Below, in pieces: positions 25,609-34,101 of a stretch of DNA of 56,922 nt. Numbering within the stretch: the stretch's first letter is position 1; the number at the start of each line of letters is the position of its first letter. Under the pieces are notes generated by a model. That model made no database searches. It was not told the origin of the DNA and was given only the letters and a program-made list of their open reading frames with translations. A program made the translations under genes and the position numbers. Source of the stretch: [Mycobacterium] vasticus. GTDB lineage: Bacteria; Actinomycetota; Actinomycetes; Mycobacteriales; Mycobacteriaceae. The stretch is taken from positions 160,929-217,850 of the forward strand of contig NZ_CP084028.1 in NCBI RefSeq assembly GCF_020181595.1. The letters run 5' to 3'.

Positions 25609-26370
25609 GTGGGCGTACTGGACAAGTTCCGGATGGACGGCAGGGTGGTTGTGGTGACCGGGGCATCCTCGGGTCTGGGGGTGTACTTCGCCCGGGCCTT
25701 CGCCGAGGCCGGCGCCGACGTGGTGCTGGCGGCCCGGCGGGTGGACAAGCTCGCGCAGGCAGCCCAACTCGTTGCCGCGACGGGACGCGCGGCCCTGCCG
25801 GTGGCCACCGATGTCGCCGACCCGGACGCGGCGACCGGCATGGTCCAGGCCGCCATGGAGCGGTTCGGGCGGGTCGATGTGCTGATCAACAATGCCGGTG
25901 TCGGTACCGCCCACCCCGCCACCCGCGAAACTCCCGAACAGTTCCGTGAGGTGATCGACATCAACCTCAACGGCGCGTACTGGGCGGCGCAGGCCTGCGG
26001 GCGGGTGATGGGACCGGGCTCGTCGATCGTCAACATCTCCAGCGTTCTGGGGTTGACCACCGCGGGGCTGCCGCAGGCGGCCTACGCCGCCAGCAAGGCC
26101 GGGCTGATCGGGCTGACGCGAGATCTGGCGCAGCAGTGGGGTGGCCGAAAAGGTATCCGGGTCAACGCGATCGCTCCGGGTTTCTTCGCCTCAGAGATGA
26201 CCGAACAGTACCGCCCCGGCTACCTGGACAGCGTCGCGCACCGGATCGTGTTGGGCCGGATGGGCGATCCCGAAGAGCTCGCCGCCACCGCGGTGTGGCT
26301 GGCCTCCGACGCCGGCGGGTACGTCACCGGGCAGACCCTCGCGGTCGACGGCGGCTTCACGATCAATTAG
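25609..26370 (+). CDS. short-chain dehydrogenase/reductase
   Basis: 253 residues. Cofactor motif VTGASSGLGVYFARAFAEAGA, NNAG at residues ~92-95, catalytic SSVLG...YAASK (Ser-Tyr-Lys), and the C-terminal AVDGGF of classical SDRs. It oxidises or reduces a hydroxyl/keto group with NAD(P). The GTG at 25609 follows an AGAAAGG ribosome site by 8 bases, so it is preferred over a GTG at 25600. Third gene of the ACAD-kinase-SDR unit; substrate unknown, plausibly a hydroxyacyl-CoA or a steroid ring. Confidence 0.87.
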   Translation: MGVLDKFRMDGRVVVVTGASSGLGVYFARAFAEAGADVVLAARRVDKLAQAAQLVAATGRAALPVATDVADPDAATGMVQAAMERFGRVDVLINNAGVGTAHPATRETPEQFREVIDINLNGAYWAAQACGRVMGPGSSIVNISSVLGLTTAGLPQAAYAASKAGLIGLTRDLAQQWGGRKGIRVNAIAPGFFASEMTEQYRPGYLDSVAHRIVLGRMGDPEELAATAVWLASDAGGYVTGQTLAVDGGFTIN

Positions 26371-26708
26371 CCGACCGTGTCGGAGAACCGGATGGGGTCC
26401 TCCGGGCGGCCGTAGTGCGCGTACCGCGCTTCCTCTTTCGTCTCGTCGTCATATCCGCTGAACTGCACCGATAGTTCTTCGGCGAACAGCAACAGCTGTG
26501 GTGACTTGAGGATCTGCGGGTCGTCGATGTCGAAGACTCGGGGCGGTGCGTCATCGAGTGACCGCTGCAGGCGGGCCAGCACGGCCTCTTGGCCCGGCCG
26601 CGCGGGTTGCAGGGCGGCGCTCACGCCGGCTGGTTGGGCCCTGGCGAGTTCGGGTCCTTCCTGGCGAGTCTCGTTGTTGAAGTCCCGGACAACCAAGTAG
26701 AAGCTCAC
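26367..26708 (-). CDS. conserved hypothetical protein
   Basis: 113 residues from a GTG at 26708 (VSFYLVVRDFNNETRQEGPEL). The frame is open further upstream but that text is low-complexity arginine/proline. The protein is acidic and soluble with no domain I recognise; the central AALQPARPGQEAVLARLQRSLDD looks helical. It is convergent with the SDR gene (4-bp overlap) and divergent from the PucR-type regulator (44 bases), so it may be transcribed from the same intergenic region as that regulator. Confidence 0.6.
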   Translation of the reverse strand: MSFYLVVRDFNNETRQEGPELARAQPAGVSAALQPARPGQEAVLARLQRSLDDAPPRVFDIDDPQILKSPQLLLFAEELSVQFSGYDDETKEEARYAHYGRPEDPIRFSDTVG

Positions 26709-26752
26709 CGTGGCGAGGGTACTGCGTGTTGGATCCGCGATAGCCTCGGCTG

Positions 26753-27838
26753 ATGGAGCCCGAGCCGATCCGGCTGTCTGCGCTGGGTTCTGGTGCTGAC
26801 GCGGTGCTGCGGATCGTCGCGCACTTCGACGCACTGGTCGAGGCGAGCGCCGGCGCCGAGGTGGTGATCCGTTCGGCCGAGGCGCTCGCCGAATGTCCGG
26901 TGGGCGTGCGGTGGACGTCGACGACCCAGCCGGACGTCTGGCTGGAACGCGCCGGTGGCACAGGGCATCCCCTCGATGAGGCACTGCTCGACCGAGTGCG
27001 CCACGCGCTGCGCATGGCGGTGTCCCGGGGCGGATCGACCGTGCAGCTCGGCGATCCGGCGCTGTTGGAATTGGTGCTGTCCGACAACGAATTACCCGCG
27101 GAGCGGGCCCGCGCGATCCGGTTGCTGGGCCTCGATGAGACCCGCGAGGTCCGGGTGCTGGCGGTCTCGGCCGAATCTCCTACGGACGCGGTGCGGGTCG
27201 TCGTGCGCGAACTGGGGGACCAGTCCGTCCGCTCGGCCGCGATCGGCGCTGACACCGCGCTGCTGTGTTACAGCTCCGAAGACGCCCGGAGCCTGTCGGA
27301 TCGGCTGGACGCTGCGATCATCGCGGCGTTTCCCCCGCCGCTGCCCGTACAGGTCGGCCGCGGCCCGTGGGTGGGCATCGGCGCCAGAACCACCGTGTTC
27401 GGGGCCGCGGAGTCCTGGCGACAGGCGCAGCGGGGACTGCGGTTCGCCTCGTCCACCCATTTCGGGCGGCGAGCGGTCGCCTATGAACGCCTCAGCGCGC
27501 TGGAGTTGCTCGCCGACCTGCCGCTGGAGCAGGTGCTGCACAACAGCGACGTGGTGCGCATCAACCAGCTCGCGTCGACACCGGCCGGCGCGCACGAGGT
27601 CGACACCACCGAGGCGTTCTGCGTGCTCGGCTCGCTGCGCCGTACCGCCACCCAGCTGCACCTGCACCACAGCACGGTGGCGGCGCGTATCGCCCACGTC
27701 GAGGCGGCGATGGGCTGGGATCTGGCCGACCCGATCGATCGCTTCACCGCCACCCTGGTGCTGTTCGTGCGGCGTATCGCACTGTCGTCGGTCGAACTCA
27801 CCGGCGGCGAACCGACAAGTGTCGGGCAAATCCGATGA
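26753..27838 (+). CDS. PucR/CdaR-family transcriptional regulator
   Basis: 361 residues. The C-terminus carries the PucR helix-turn-helix: AFCVLGSLRRTATQLHLHHSTVAARIAHVEAAMGWDL, where the R-T-A-x-x-L-x-x-H-x-x-T-V pattern is diagnostic. The middle segment (VGIGARTTVFGAAESWRQAQRGLRFA) matches the GGDEF-like domain of this family. It probably activates the operon beginning 91 bases downstream (SnoaL, ligase, Rieske oxygenase) in response to its substrate. Confidence 0.85.
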   Translation: MEPEPIRLSALGSGADAVLRIVAHFDALVEASAGAEVVIRSAEALAECPVGVRWTSTTQPDVWLERAGGTGHPLDEALLDRVRHALRMAVSRGGSTVQLGDPALLELVLSDNELPAERARAIRLLGLDETREVRVLAVSAESPTDAVRVVVRELGDQSVRSAAIGADTALLCYSSEDARSLSDRLDAAIIAAFPPPLPVQVGRGPWVGIGARTTVFGAAESWRQAQRGLRFASSTHFGRRAVAYERLSALELLADLPLEQVLHNSDVVRINQLASTPAGAHEVDTTEAFCVLGSLRRTATQLHLHHSTVAARIAHVEAAMGWDLADPIDRFTATLVLFVRRIALSSVELTGGEPTSVGQIR

Positions 27839-27860
27839 TCCAGCAGACAGGTGGCGGATG

Positions 27861-27876
27861 ACCGGCGTAGGCCGGT
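27861..27876. terminator. hairpin downstream of the PucR-type regulator
   Basis: ACCGGC and GCCGGT form a 6-bp stem with a GTAG loop, 22 bases past the regulator stop and upstream of the SnoaL-like gene. No U-tract. It may be a weak terminator, or part of the leader of the next operon. Confidence 0.3.
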
Positions 27877-27929
27877 GCGCTGATGATGATCACTGATCCC
27901 GTCCAACCCGATACGAGGAGTTCACAAGC

Positions 27930-28493
27930 GTGGCCGTCATCGATCCCAGCCGTACCTGGGCGCCGCTGGAGCAGCGGTTGGCCGCAACCACCAACGAGCG
28001 GCACCGGGCCGCGCTCGAGGTCGTCATCGAGCACATGAGGGGCGAGGCGGCGCCGGACCTGGAGCAGGTGATGGGGACGCTGAGCGCCGAGCCGGACTAC
28101 CACTTCTGGATGGGCGGCCAGGACGTCGGCCCGAAGACCACCGAGGGGGTGCGCACCTACTACACCAATTTCATGGAAACCCGCACAGGAGTGTTGGAGT
28201 TCGCCATCGACCGGCTGGTCGTCGACGACGATTGCGTGGTGACCGAGGGAGACATGAAGCAGCTCTACCCGGGTGCGATGACCGCCGTTCTCGGGGTGGA
28301 AGTCGACGACCCGGACGCCGACTACCTGGTGGTGTACCGGCAGCTGCTGGTGTGGCCGATCGACGCAAGCGGCAAGATCACCGGCGAGGACTCCTACTTC
28401 GGCGGTGTGCGCAGCGTGACCCCGGTAGCCCGCGAGGACCTTCCCCAGCAGTACATCGATCTCGTCCACGCGCCCGCGGCGAATGCACACTGA
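27930..28493 (+). CDS. SnoaL/NTF2-like protein
   Basis: 187 residues from a GTG preceded by CGAGGAG at a good distance. Residues ~25-170 fit an NTF2-like cone fold (HMRGEAAPDLEQVMGTLSAEPDYHFW, GVRTYYTNFMETR, EGDMKQLYPG). Members act as isomerases, hydratases or hydroxylase accessory proteins on polycyclic and steroid substrates. First gene of a tight operon: its last 11 bases overlap the acyl-CoA ligase start. Confidence 0.75.
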   Translation: MAVIDPSRTWAPLEQRLAATTNERHRAALEVVIEHMRGEAAPDLEQVMGTLSAEPDYHFWMGGQDVGPKTTEGVRTYYTNFMETRTGVLEFAIDRLVVDDDCVVTEGDMKQLYPGAMTAVLGVEVDDPDADYLVVYRQLLVWPIDASGKITGEDSYFGGVRSVTPVAREDLPQQYIDLVHAPAANAH

Positions 28494-30153
28494 CATCGCG
28501 AGCATGCTGCTCGACCGACTCGGCGATCAGCATCCGGGACTGCGTACCCGACAACAGGACTGGACCTGGGACGAGGTGGTTCGGGAATCGGCCGCGCGAG
28601 CCGGGCTGGCGTCGGCGATGCGCCGGGACGGGCCGTTTCACATCGGGGTGCTGCTGGACAACGTCGAGGATTTCGTGTTCTGGCTCGGGGCCGGCGCGCT
28701 GGCGGGCGGGGTCGTCGTCGGGATCAACCCGACCCGCGGCGACGCCGAACTCGCCGCCGAGGTCCGCCACGCCGACTGTCAGCTGATCGTCACCGACACC
28801 GCCGGATCAGACCGGCTGCGCGACCTGGATCTGGGTCTGGAGTCCGATCGCTTCCTGGTGATCGACACCCCCGGCTACGCCGCCCTGATCGAGCAACACC
28901 GGGTGGACCCGGCCGCCGCCGCAGGAGTCGGCCCGGAGTCGTTGTTGCTGCTGCTGTTCACCTCCGGCACGACGGGGGCCTCCAAGGCGGTCAAGTGCAG
29001 TCAGGGACGGCTGGCCCGGATCGCCGACATGGCCACCACCAAGTTCGGCCATGTGCGCGAAGACGTCGACTACTGCTGCATGCCGCTGTTCCACGGCAAC
29101 GCGATCATGGCGCTGTGGGCGCCCGCCCTGGCCAATGGGGCCACGGTCTGCCTGACGCCGAAGTTCTCGGCGTCGCAGTTCGTGGCCGACGTCCGGTATT
29201 TCGGCGCGACGTTCTTCACCTACGTGGGTAAGGCGCTGGGCTACCTGCTGGCCACCCCGGAACATCCCGACGACGCCGACAACACCCTGGTGCGCGGCTT
29301 CGGCACCGAGGCGTCACCGCAGGATCAGGCGGTGTTCCTGCGCCGGTTCGGCGCCGTCCTGCATGAGGGGTACGGCTCCAGCGAGGGCGGCAACGCCGCG
29401 CTGCCCGATCCGGCGGCACCGGCCGGTGCGTTGGGACGCCCGGCACACCCGGGCATCGCGGTCGTCGACTCGCAGACCCGCATCGAGTGCGCCACGGCGA
29501 TCCTGGACGAACACGGGCGGGTGGCCAACGCCGACGAGGCGGTCGGTGAGATCGTCGACCGGACCGGGGCCCGCGACTTCGAGGGCTACTACAAGAACGA
29601 CGGCGCCGACTCCGAGAAGATCCGCGACGGCTGGTACTGGACCGGCGACCTCGGCTACCTCGATGAGGCCGGTTTTCTGTACTTCGCCGGCCGGCGCGGG
29701 GACTGGATCCGGGTCGACGGCGAGAACACCTCCGCGCTGACCATCGAACAGGTGCTGCGCCGGCATCCGCTGATCATCAGTGCCGGCGTCTACGCGGTGC
29801 CCGATCCGCGATCCGGCGACCAGGTGATGGGGGCAGTCGAGGTCGCCGACCCCGCCGGCTTCGACGTGGCGGAGTTCGCCGGATATCTGGCCGCCCAGCC
29901 CGACCTGGGCAGTAAGGGCACCCCGCGGTTCCTGCGCGTCTCGGCCAGCCTGCCGGTCACCGGCTCGAACAAGGTGCTCAAACGCGAACTGCAAGCCCAG
30001 CGCTGGCATACCGACGACCCGGTATACCGCTGGGCCGGACGGGGTAGGCCCGTCTACACCCGGATGACCGACGACGACAAACGGTCCCTGGACGCTGAGT
30101 TCGCGTCGTACGGCCGCCAGAACCACCTGCGAGCAGAGGGGCAGAACCCATGA
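28483..30153 (+). CDS. AMP-forming acyl-CoA synthetase (FadD17-like)
   Basis: 556 residues. ANL-superfamily motifs: P-loop LLLFTSGTTGASKAVKCSQ, adenine motif YGSSEGGNAA, GWYWTGDLGYLDEAGFLYFAGRRGDWIRVDGEN, and a C-terminal catalytic lysine region GSNKVLKREL. It activates a carboxylate to the CoA thioester via acyl-AMP. The N-terminus (HIGVLLDNVEDFVFWLGAGALAGGVVVGINPTR) resembles FadD17-type ligases of steroid side-chain catabolism. It is translationally coupled to both neighbours. Confidence 0.87.
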   Translation: MHTDIASMLLDRLGDQHPGLRTRQQDWTWDEVVRESAARAGLASAMRRDGPFHIGVLLDNVEDFVFWLGAGALAGGVVVGINPTRGDAELAAEVRHADCQLIVTDTAGSDRLRDLDLGLESDRFLVIDTPGYAALIEQHRVDPAAAAGVGPESLLLLLFTSGTTGASKAVKCSQGRLARIADMATTKFGHVREDVDYCCMPLFHGNAIMALWAPALANGATVCLTPKFSASQFVADVRYFGATFFTYVGKALGYLLATPEHPDDADNTLVRGFGTEASPQDQAVFLRRFGAVLHEGYGSSEGGNAALPDPAAPAGALGRPAHPGIAVVDSQTRIECATAILDEHGRVANADEAVGEIVDRTGARDFEGYYKNDGADSEKIRDGWYWTGDLGYLDEAGFLYFAGRRGDWIRVDGENTSALTIEQVLRRHPLIISAGVYAVPDPRSGDQVMGAVEVADPAGFDVAEFAGYLAAQPDLGSKGTPRFLRVSASLPVTGSNKVLKRELQAQRWHTDDPVYRWAGRGRPVYTRMTDDDKRSLDAEFASYGRQNHLRAEGQNP

Positions 30154-31274
30154 CCGACTGTGCGATCCGCGAGCTGGACCACGGCAAGCCGTTGGCCCGG
30201 TACGCCCGGGGCTGGCACTGCCTGGGGCTGGCCGAGACGTTCCGGGACGGCAGACCGCACGGCATCAACGCCTTTGGCGCTCGCCTGGTGGTATTCGCCG
30301 ACTCCAGCGGGGACGTGCACGTGCTGGACGCCTATTGCCGGCACATGGGTGCCGACCTGTCGCGCGGCACCATCAAGGGCGACACCCTGGCGTGCCCGTT
30401 CCACGACTGGCGCTGGCAGGGCTCGACCGGCCGGTGCGTCGAGGTGCCCTACGCCAAGCGGCCACCGCGGATGGCGCGCACCCGGCGCTGGCCCACCTGC
30501 GAGGTCAACGGTCAGCTGCTGATGTGGCACGACCCCGAGGGCTCGACGCCGCCGCCGGAGCTGACCCCGCCCACCATCGAGGGGATGGACGAGGGCCGCT
30601 GGTCGCCGTGGCAGTGGGATTCGGTCCTGATCGAAGGCGCCAACTGCCGCGAGATCATCGACAACATCGTCGACATGGCGCACTTCTTCTACATCCACCG
30701 CTCCTATCCGACCTACTTCAAGAACGTCATCGAGGGCAGCTGCGCCAGCCAGTACATGGAGAGCAGGGTCCGGCCCGATTCCCCCGGCGCCGACAAACGG
30801 TGGGAGGGCACCTACCTGCGCTCCGAGGCGACCTACTTCGGGCCGGCCTACATGATCAACTGGCTGCACAACGACCTGGCGCCCGACTTCACCGCCGAGA
30901 TCGCGCTGATCAACTGCCACTACCCGGTCACGCAGGACTCCTTCATGCTGCAGTGGGGTGTGGCCGTCCAGCAGATGCCGAACCTGCCGGCGGAGAAGGC
31001 CGCCAAGCTCGCTGCGGGGATGAGCCGCTCGTTCGGAGCGGGATTCCTGGAGGACGTCGAGATCTGGAAGCACAAGGCACCCGTCGAGAACCCCCTACTC
31101 ACCGACGACGACGGTCCGGTGTACCAGCTGCGCCGGTGGTACGAGCAGTTCTACGTCGACGCCGCGGCCGTCACCCCCGACATGACCGACCGGTTCGAGG
31201 TGGAGGTCGACACCTCCCATGCGTTCGGTCACTGGGAGGCCGAAGTCGCCGAGAATCTCGCCGCGCGCACCTGA
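30150..31274 (+). CDS. Rieske non-haem iron oxygenase, KshA-like
   Basis: 374 residues. Rieske [2Fe-2S] ligands C63-R-H65 and C82-P-F-H85 (AYCRHMGADL ... CPFHDWRW) and the mononuclear iron motif N172-x2-D175-x2-H178-x4-H183. The overall text is like 3-ketosteroid 9-alpha-hydroxylase oxygenase (KshA), which hydroxylates steroid-type rings using electrons from a KshB-type reductase; no such reductase is in this window. The start overlaps the ligase stop (ATGA). It could equally be one of the KshA paralogues acting on a bile-acid or sterol intermediate. Confidence 0.85.
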   Translation: MTDCAIRELDHGKPLARYARGWHCLGLAETFRDGRPHGINAFGARLVVFADSSGDVHVLDAYCRHMGADLSRGTIKGDTLACPFHDWRWQGSTGRCVEVPYAKRPPRMARTRRWPTCEVNGQLLMWHDPEGSTPPPELTPPTIEGMDEGRWSPWQWDSVLIEGANCREIIDNIVDMAHFFYIHRSYPTYFKNVIEGSCASQYMESRVRPDSPGADKRWEGTYLRSEATYFGPAYMINWLHNDLAPDFTAEIALINCHYPVTQDSFMLQWGVAVQQMPNLPAEKAAKLAAGMSRSFGAGFLEDVEIWKHKAPVENPLLTDDDGPVYQLRRWYEQFYVDAAAVTPDMTDRFEVEVDTSHAFGHWEAEVAENLAART

Positions 31275-31332
31275 CCCGGCTGAAGCGGCTATCCCCCACC
31301 CGTCGGCGACCTGCGTCACATATGGTTGCTCC

Positions 31333-33003
31333 ATGGCCAAGCTCACTGACCTGCCCAGCCAGGCCGTAACCAGGCTCGGGGGCTTTTTCGAACGCGGCAA
31401 CGCCGAGCTGCACTACCTGCGCAAGATCTTGCAGTCCGGCGCGATCAAGCTGGAATCGCCGCGGGTGCTTGCCAGTGCCCTGGCCGACGGGGTGCGCTGG
31501 GGCGAGCTGGGGATGATCCCCGCGCTCAACGCCCGCCGCAATCCGAACGGGCTCGCCGTCATCGACGACGACGGCAGCATCACGTTCGCCGAACTCGACG
31601 ATGCCGCCAACGCCGTGGCCAACGGCCTGATCGCCATGGGTGTGCGGGGCGGCGACGGGGTGGCGATCCTGGCCCGCAACCACCGCTGGTTCCTGATCGC
31701 CAACTACGGCGCCGCCCGGGTCGGCGCCCGGCTGATCATGCTGAACAGCGAATTCTCCGGCCCGCAGATCAAGGACGTCTCCGAGCGCGAAGGCGCCAAG
31801 GTGATCATCTACGACGACGAGTACACCGCAGCCGTCGCGCAGTCCGACCCGCCGCTGGGCAAGTTGCGGGCGCTGGGGGTCAACCCCGATGTTGCCGAAC
31901 CGTCCGGCAGCACCGACGAGACGCTGGCGCAGCTGATCGCCCGCAGCAGCAAAGCACCGGCGCCCAAGGTCACCAAGCACGCCTCGATCATCATCCTGAC
32001 GTCGGGCACCACCGGCACCCCCAAGGGCGCCAACCGCAGCACCCCGCCCACGCTGGCCCCGATCGGCGGCATCCTGTCGCACGTCCCGTTCCGCGCCGGT
32101 GAGGTGACCTCGCTGCCGTCGCCGATGTTCCACGCGCTCGGCTACCTGCACGGCACCCTGGCGATGTTCTTCGGCTCGACGCTGGTGCTGCGGCGGCGCT
32201 TCAAGCCGGCCACCGTGCTGCAGGACCTGGAGAAGCACAAGGTGACGGGAATGGTCGTCGTCCCCGTCATGCTGTCGCGGATCCTCGACGAGCTGGAGAA
32301 GACCGACGACAAGCCGGATCTGTCGAACCTGCGGATTGTTTTCGTCTCCGGGTCGCAGCTCGGTGCCGAGCTGGCCGGCCGGGCGATGAAGGACCTCGGG
32401 CCGGTCGTCTACAACATGTACGGCTCCACCGAGGTCGCGTTCGCGACCATCGCCGGTCCGGCCGACCTGCAGTTCAACCCCGCGACGGTGGGACCGGTGG
32501 TCAAGGGCGTGAAGGTCCGCATCCTCGACGACAACGGCAACGACCTGCCGCAGGGGCAGGTGGGGCGGATCTTCGTCGGAAACTTCTTCCCGTTCGAGGG
32601 CTACACCGGCGGTGGCGGCAAGCAGATAATCGACGGGCTGCTGTCGTCGGGCGACGTCGGCTACTTCGACGAGCGCGGCCTGCTCTACGTGTCCGGACGC
32701 GACGACGAGATGATCGTCTCGGGCGGCGAGAACGTGTTCCCCGCCGAAGTCGAAGACCTGATCAGCGGGCACCCGGATGTGGTCGAGGCGACCGCGCTGG
32801 GCGTCGACGACAAGGAGTGGGGAGCGCGGTTGCGTGCCTTCGTGGTGCGCAGAGAGGGCTCCGACGTCGACGAGGACGCCATCAAGGTCTACGTCAAGGA
32901 TCATCTGGCCCGCTACAAGGTGCCCCGCGACGTGGTGTTCCTTGAGGAGCTGCCGCGCAATCCGACCGGCAAGATCCTCAAGCGCGAGCTTCGCGACCTG
33001 TAG
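31333..33003 (+). CDS. fadD2: acyl-CoA synthetase FadD2-like
   Basis: 556 residues from the ATG at 31333 (MAKLTDLPSQAVTRLGGFFERG). ANL motifs: ILTSGTTGTPKGANRS, YNMYGSTEVAFATIAGP, LLSSGDVGYFDERGLLYVSGRDDEMIVSGGENVFP, and a C-terminal PTGKILKREL lysine. It converts fatty acid plus ATP and CoA to fatty acyl-CoA. Order with the downstream fadE6 matches Rv0270/Rv0271c. It is 58 bases after the Rieske gene in the same direction but belongs to the conserved backbone and not the accessory cluster. Confidence 0.9.
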   Translation: MAKLTDLPSQAVTRLGGFFERGNAELHYLRKILQSGAIKLESPRVLASALADGVRWGELGMIPALNARRNPNGLAVIDDDGSITFAELDDAANAVANGLIAMGVRGGDGVAILARNHRWFLIANYGAARVGARLIMLNSEFSGPQIKDVSEREGAKVIIYDDEYTAAVAQSDPPLGKLRALGVNPDVAEPSGSTDETLAQLIARSSKAPAPKVTKHASIIILTSGTTGTPKGANRSTPPTLAPIGGILSHVPFRAGEVTSLPSPMFHALGYLHGTLAMFFGSTLVLRRRFKPATVLQDLEKHKVTGMVVVPVMLSRILDELEKTDDKPDLSNLRIVFVSGSQLGAELAGRAMKDLGPVVYNMYGSTEVAFATIAGPADLQFNPATVGPVVKGVKVRILDDNGNDLPQGQVGRIFVGNFFPFEGYTGGGGKQIIDGLLSSGDVGYFDERGLLYVSGRDDEMIVSGGENVFPAEVEDLISGHPDVVEATALGVDDKEWGARLRAFVVRREGSDVDEDAIKVYVKDHLARYKVPRDVVFLEELPRNPTGKILKRELRDL

Positions 33004-33025
33004 GACACGCGCTTCCTGCGCAGGC

Positions 33026-34066
33026 TCAGGAAACGGTTCCGATCGCCCGTTTCCAGATGGCGCCGCTGATATCGGTGAGCACCAGCGTGTACGAATGTGC
33101 GGCGCGCCATCGTGTCGATCCGTTGTCGATGGTCAGCTGTGCTTTGGCGCCCAACGGGACGACCAGACTGTGCGCGCCGGGTTTGACCTTGGCCACATAG
33201 CGGTTGGCGATTGCCGCCTCCGGAAGCCGGCTGAGCTGCGTACCGTCCAGCTGTAGGACGGTATCGCCGGTGGTGTCGTCGAGGACGCCGACACCGATGA
33301 GGAAGGAGCCGTACACGTCCGCTCCTTCGGTTCGGAACAGCTCGAACTGCAAGTCGGTGCCGGAGATGCGGGCGTCGCTGATCGCAATGGTCGGCGCGAC
33401 CGACTTGTTGTGCAGTGGGCCGTACACACCTCCGTGGAAGTGCTGATTGGTGAACAGCGCCAACGCCAGGGCGGCGATCGATCCGGTGAGCACGACCGGC
33501 GTTCTGACGTTGACGGCACCGGAGGCCAGCCAGTGCAACCACCTCTGCTGCGCCAGTTGCGGAAAGCGCCCGGACAGGACACCGTCCGCCGAATAGCGTC
33601 CGCCGCCGCTGAAGAACAGCATGAGTCCGCAAGCCACGCCGAGGATGCCGATCTGCCACTCGTCGAGGCAGGTAGTGCCCAGCCAGCCGGCGCTGAGCAG
33701 GATGCCGAACGCCAAGGCCAACACGGCCAAGCTCATGATCCGGGTGAAAAGCCCGATGATCACGCAGATCCCGACGATGCCCTCCACGATGGTGAACACC
33801 GTCATCGCCACAGTGAGCAGACCTGGGTGGGTCAGCAGATGCTCGATGATCGGGCCGATTCCAAGGGCATTGGGCAGAAAGTGATTGAACTTCTCGCCGA
33901 CGTACCCGGGCAGGTCCGGATTCAACTTGTCGTCGATGCCCACCCGGCGCCAGAAGGCCGAAAAATAGGTCCATCCGATCACCAGCCGGACCGGCAGCGC
34001 GAAGAGTGCGGCGGTGGTGAAGTCTCGTTCGGCGCTCTTGTTCTCGTCAGCGGCGTCAGTGGTCAC
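33026..34066 (-). CDS. DoxD/DoxA fusion, thiosulfate:quinone oxidoreductase-like membrane protein
   Basis: 346 residues from a GTG at 34066. N-terminal ~170 residues are a DoxD-type membrane domain with four hydrophobic helices (PVRLVIGWTYFSAFWRRVG, MTVFTIVEGIVGICVIIGLF, LAVLALAFGILLSAGW, GILGVACGLMLFFSGGGRYSADG). One more helix near 190-210 is followed by a soluble DoxA-like beta domain. In Acidianus the two parts are separate subunits of thiosulfate:quinone oxidoreductase; fused forms exist in bacteria. It would pass electrons to menaquinone, though the true donor here is unknown. No sulfur-oxidation gene is nearby. It lies between fadD2 and fadE6, in the opposite direction to fadD2. Confidence 0.75.
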   Translation of the reverse strand: MTTDAADENKSAERDFTTAALFALPVRLVIGWTYFSAFWRRVGIDDKLNPDLPGYVGEKFNHFLPNALGIGPIIEHLLTHPGLLTVAMTVFTIVEGIVGICVIIGLFTRIMSLAVLALAFGILLSAGWLGTTCLDEWQIGILGVACGLMLFFSGGGRYSADGVLSGRFPQLAQQRWLHWLASGAVNVRTPVVLTGSIAALALALFTNQHFHGGVYGPLHNKSVAPTIAISDARISGTDLQFELFRTEGADVYGSFLIGVGVLDDTTGDTVLQLDGTQLSRLPEAAIANRYVAKVKPGAHSLVVPLGAKAQLTIDNGSTRWRAAHSYTLVLTDISGAIWKRAIGTVS

Positions 34067-34101
34067 GCAGGCCGTCCTGAGGCAGTCGGTTTCAGCCGAT
34101 C

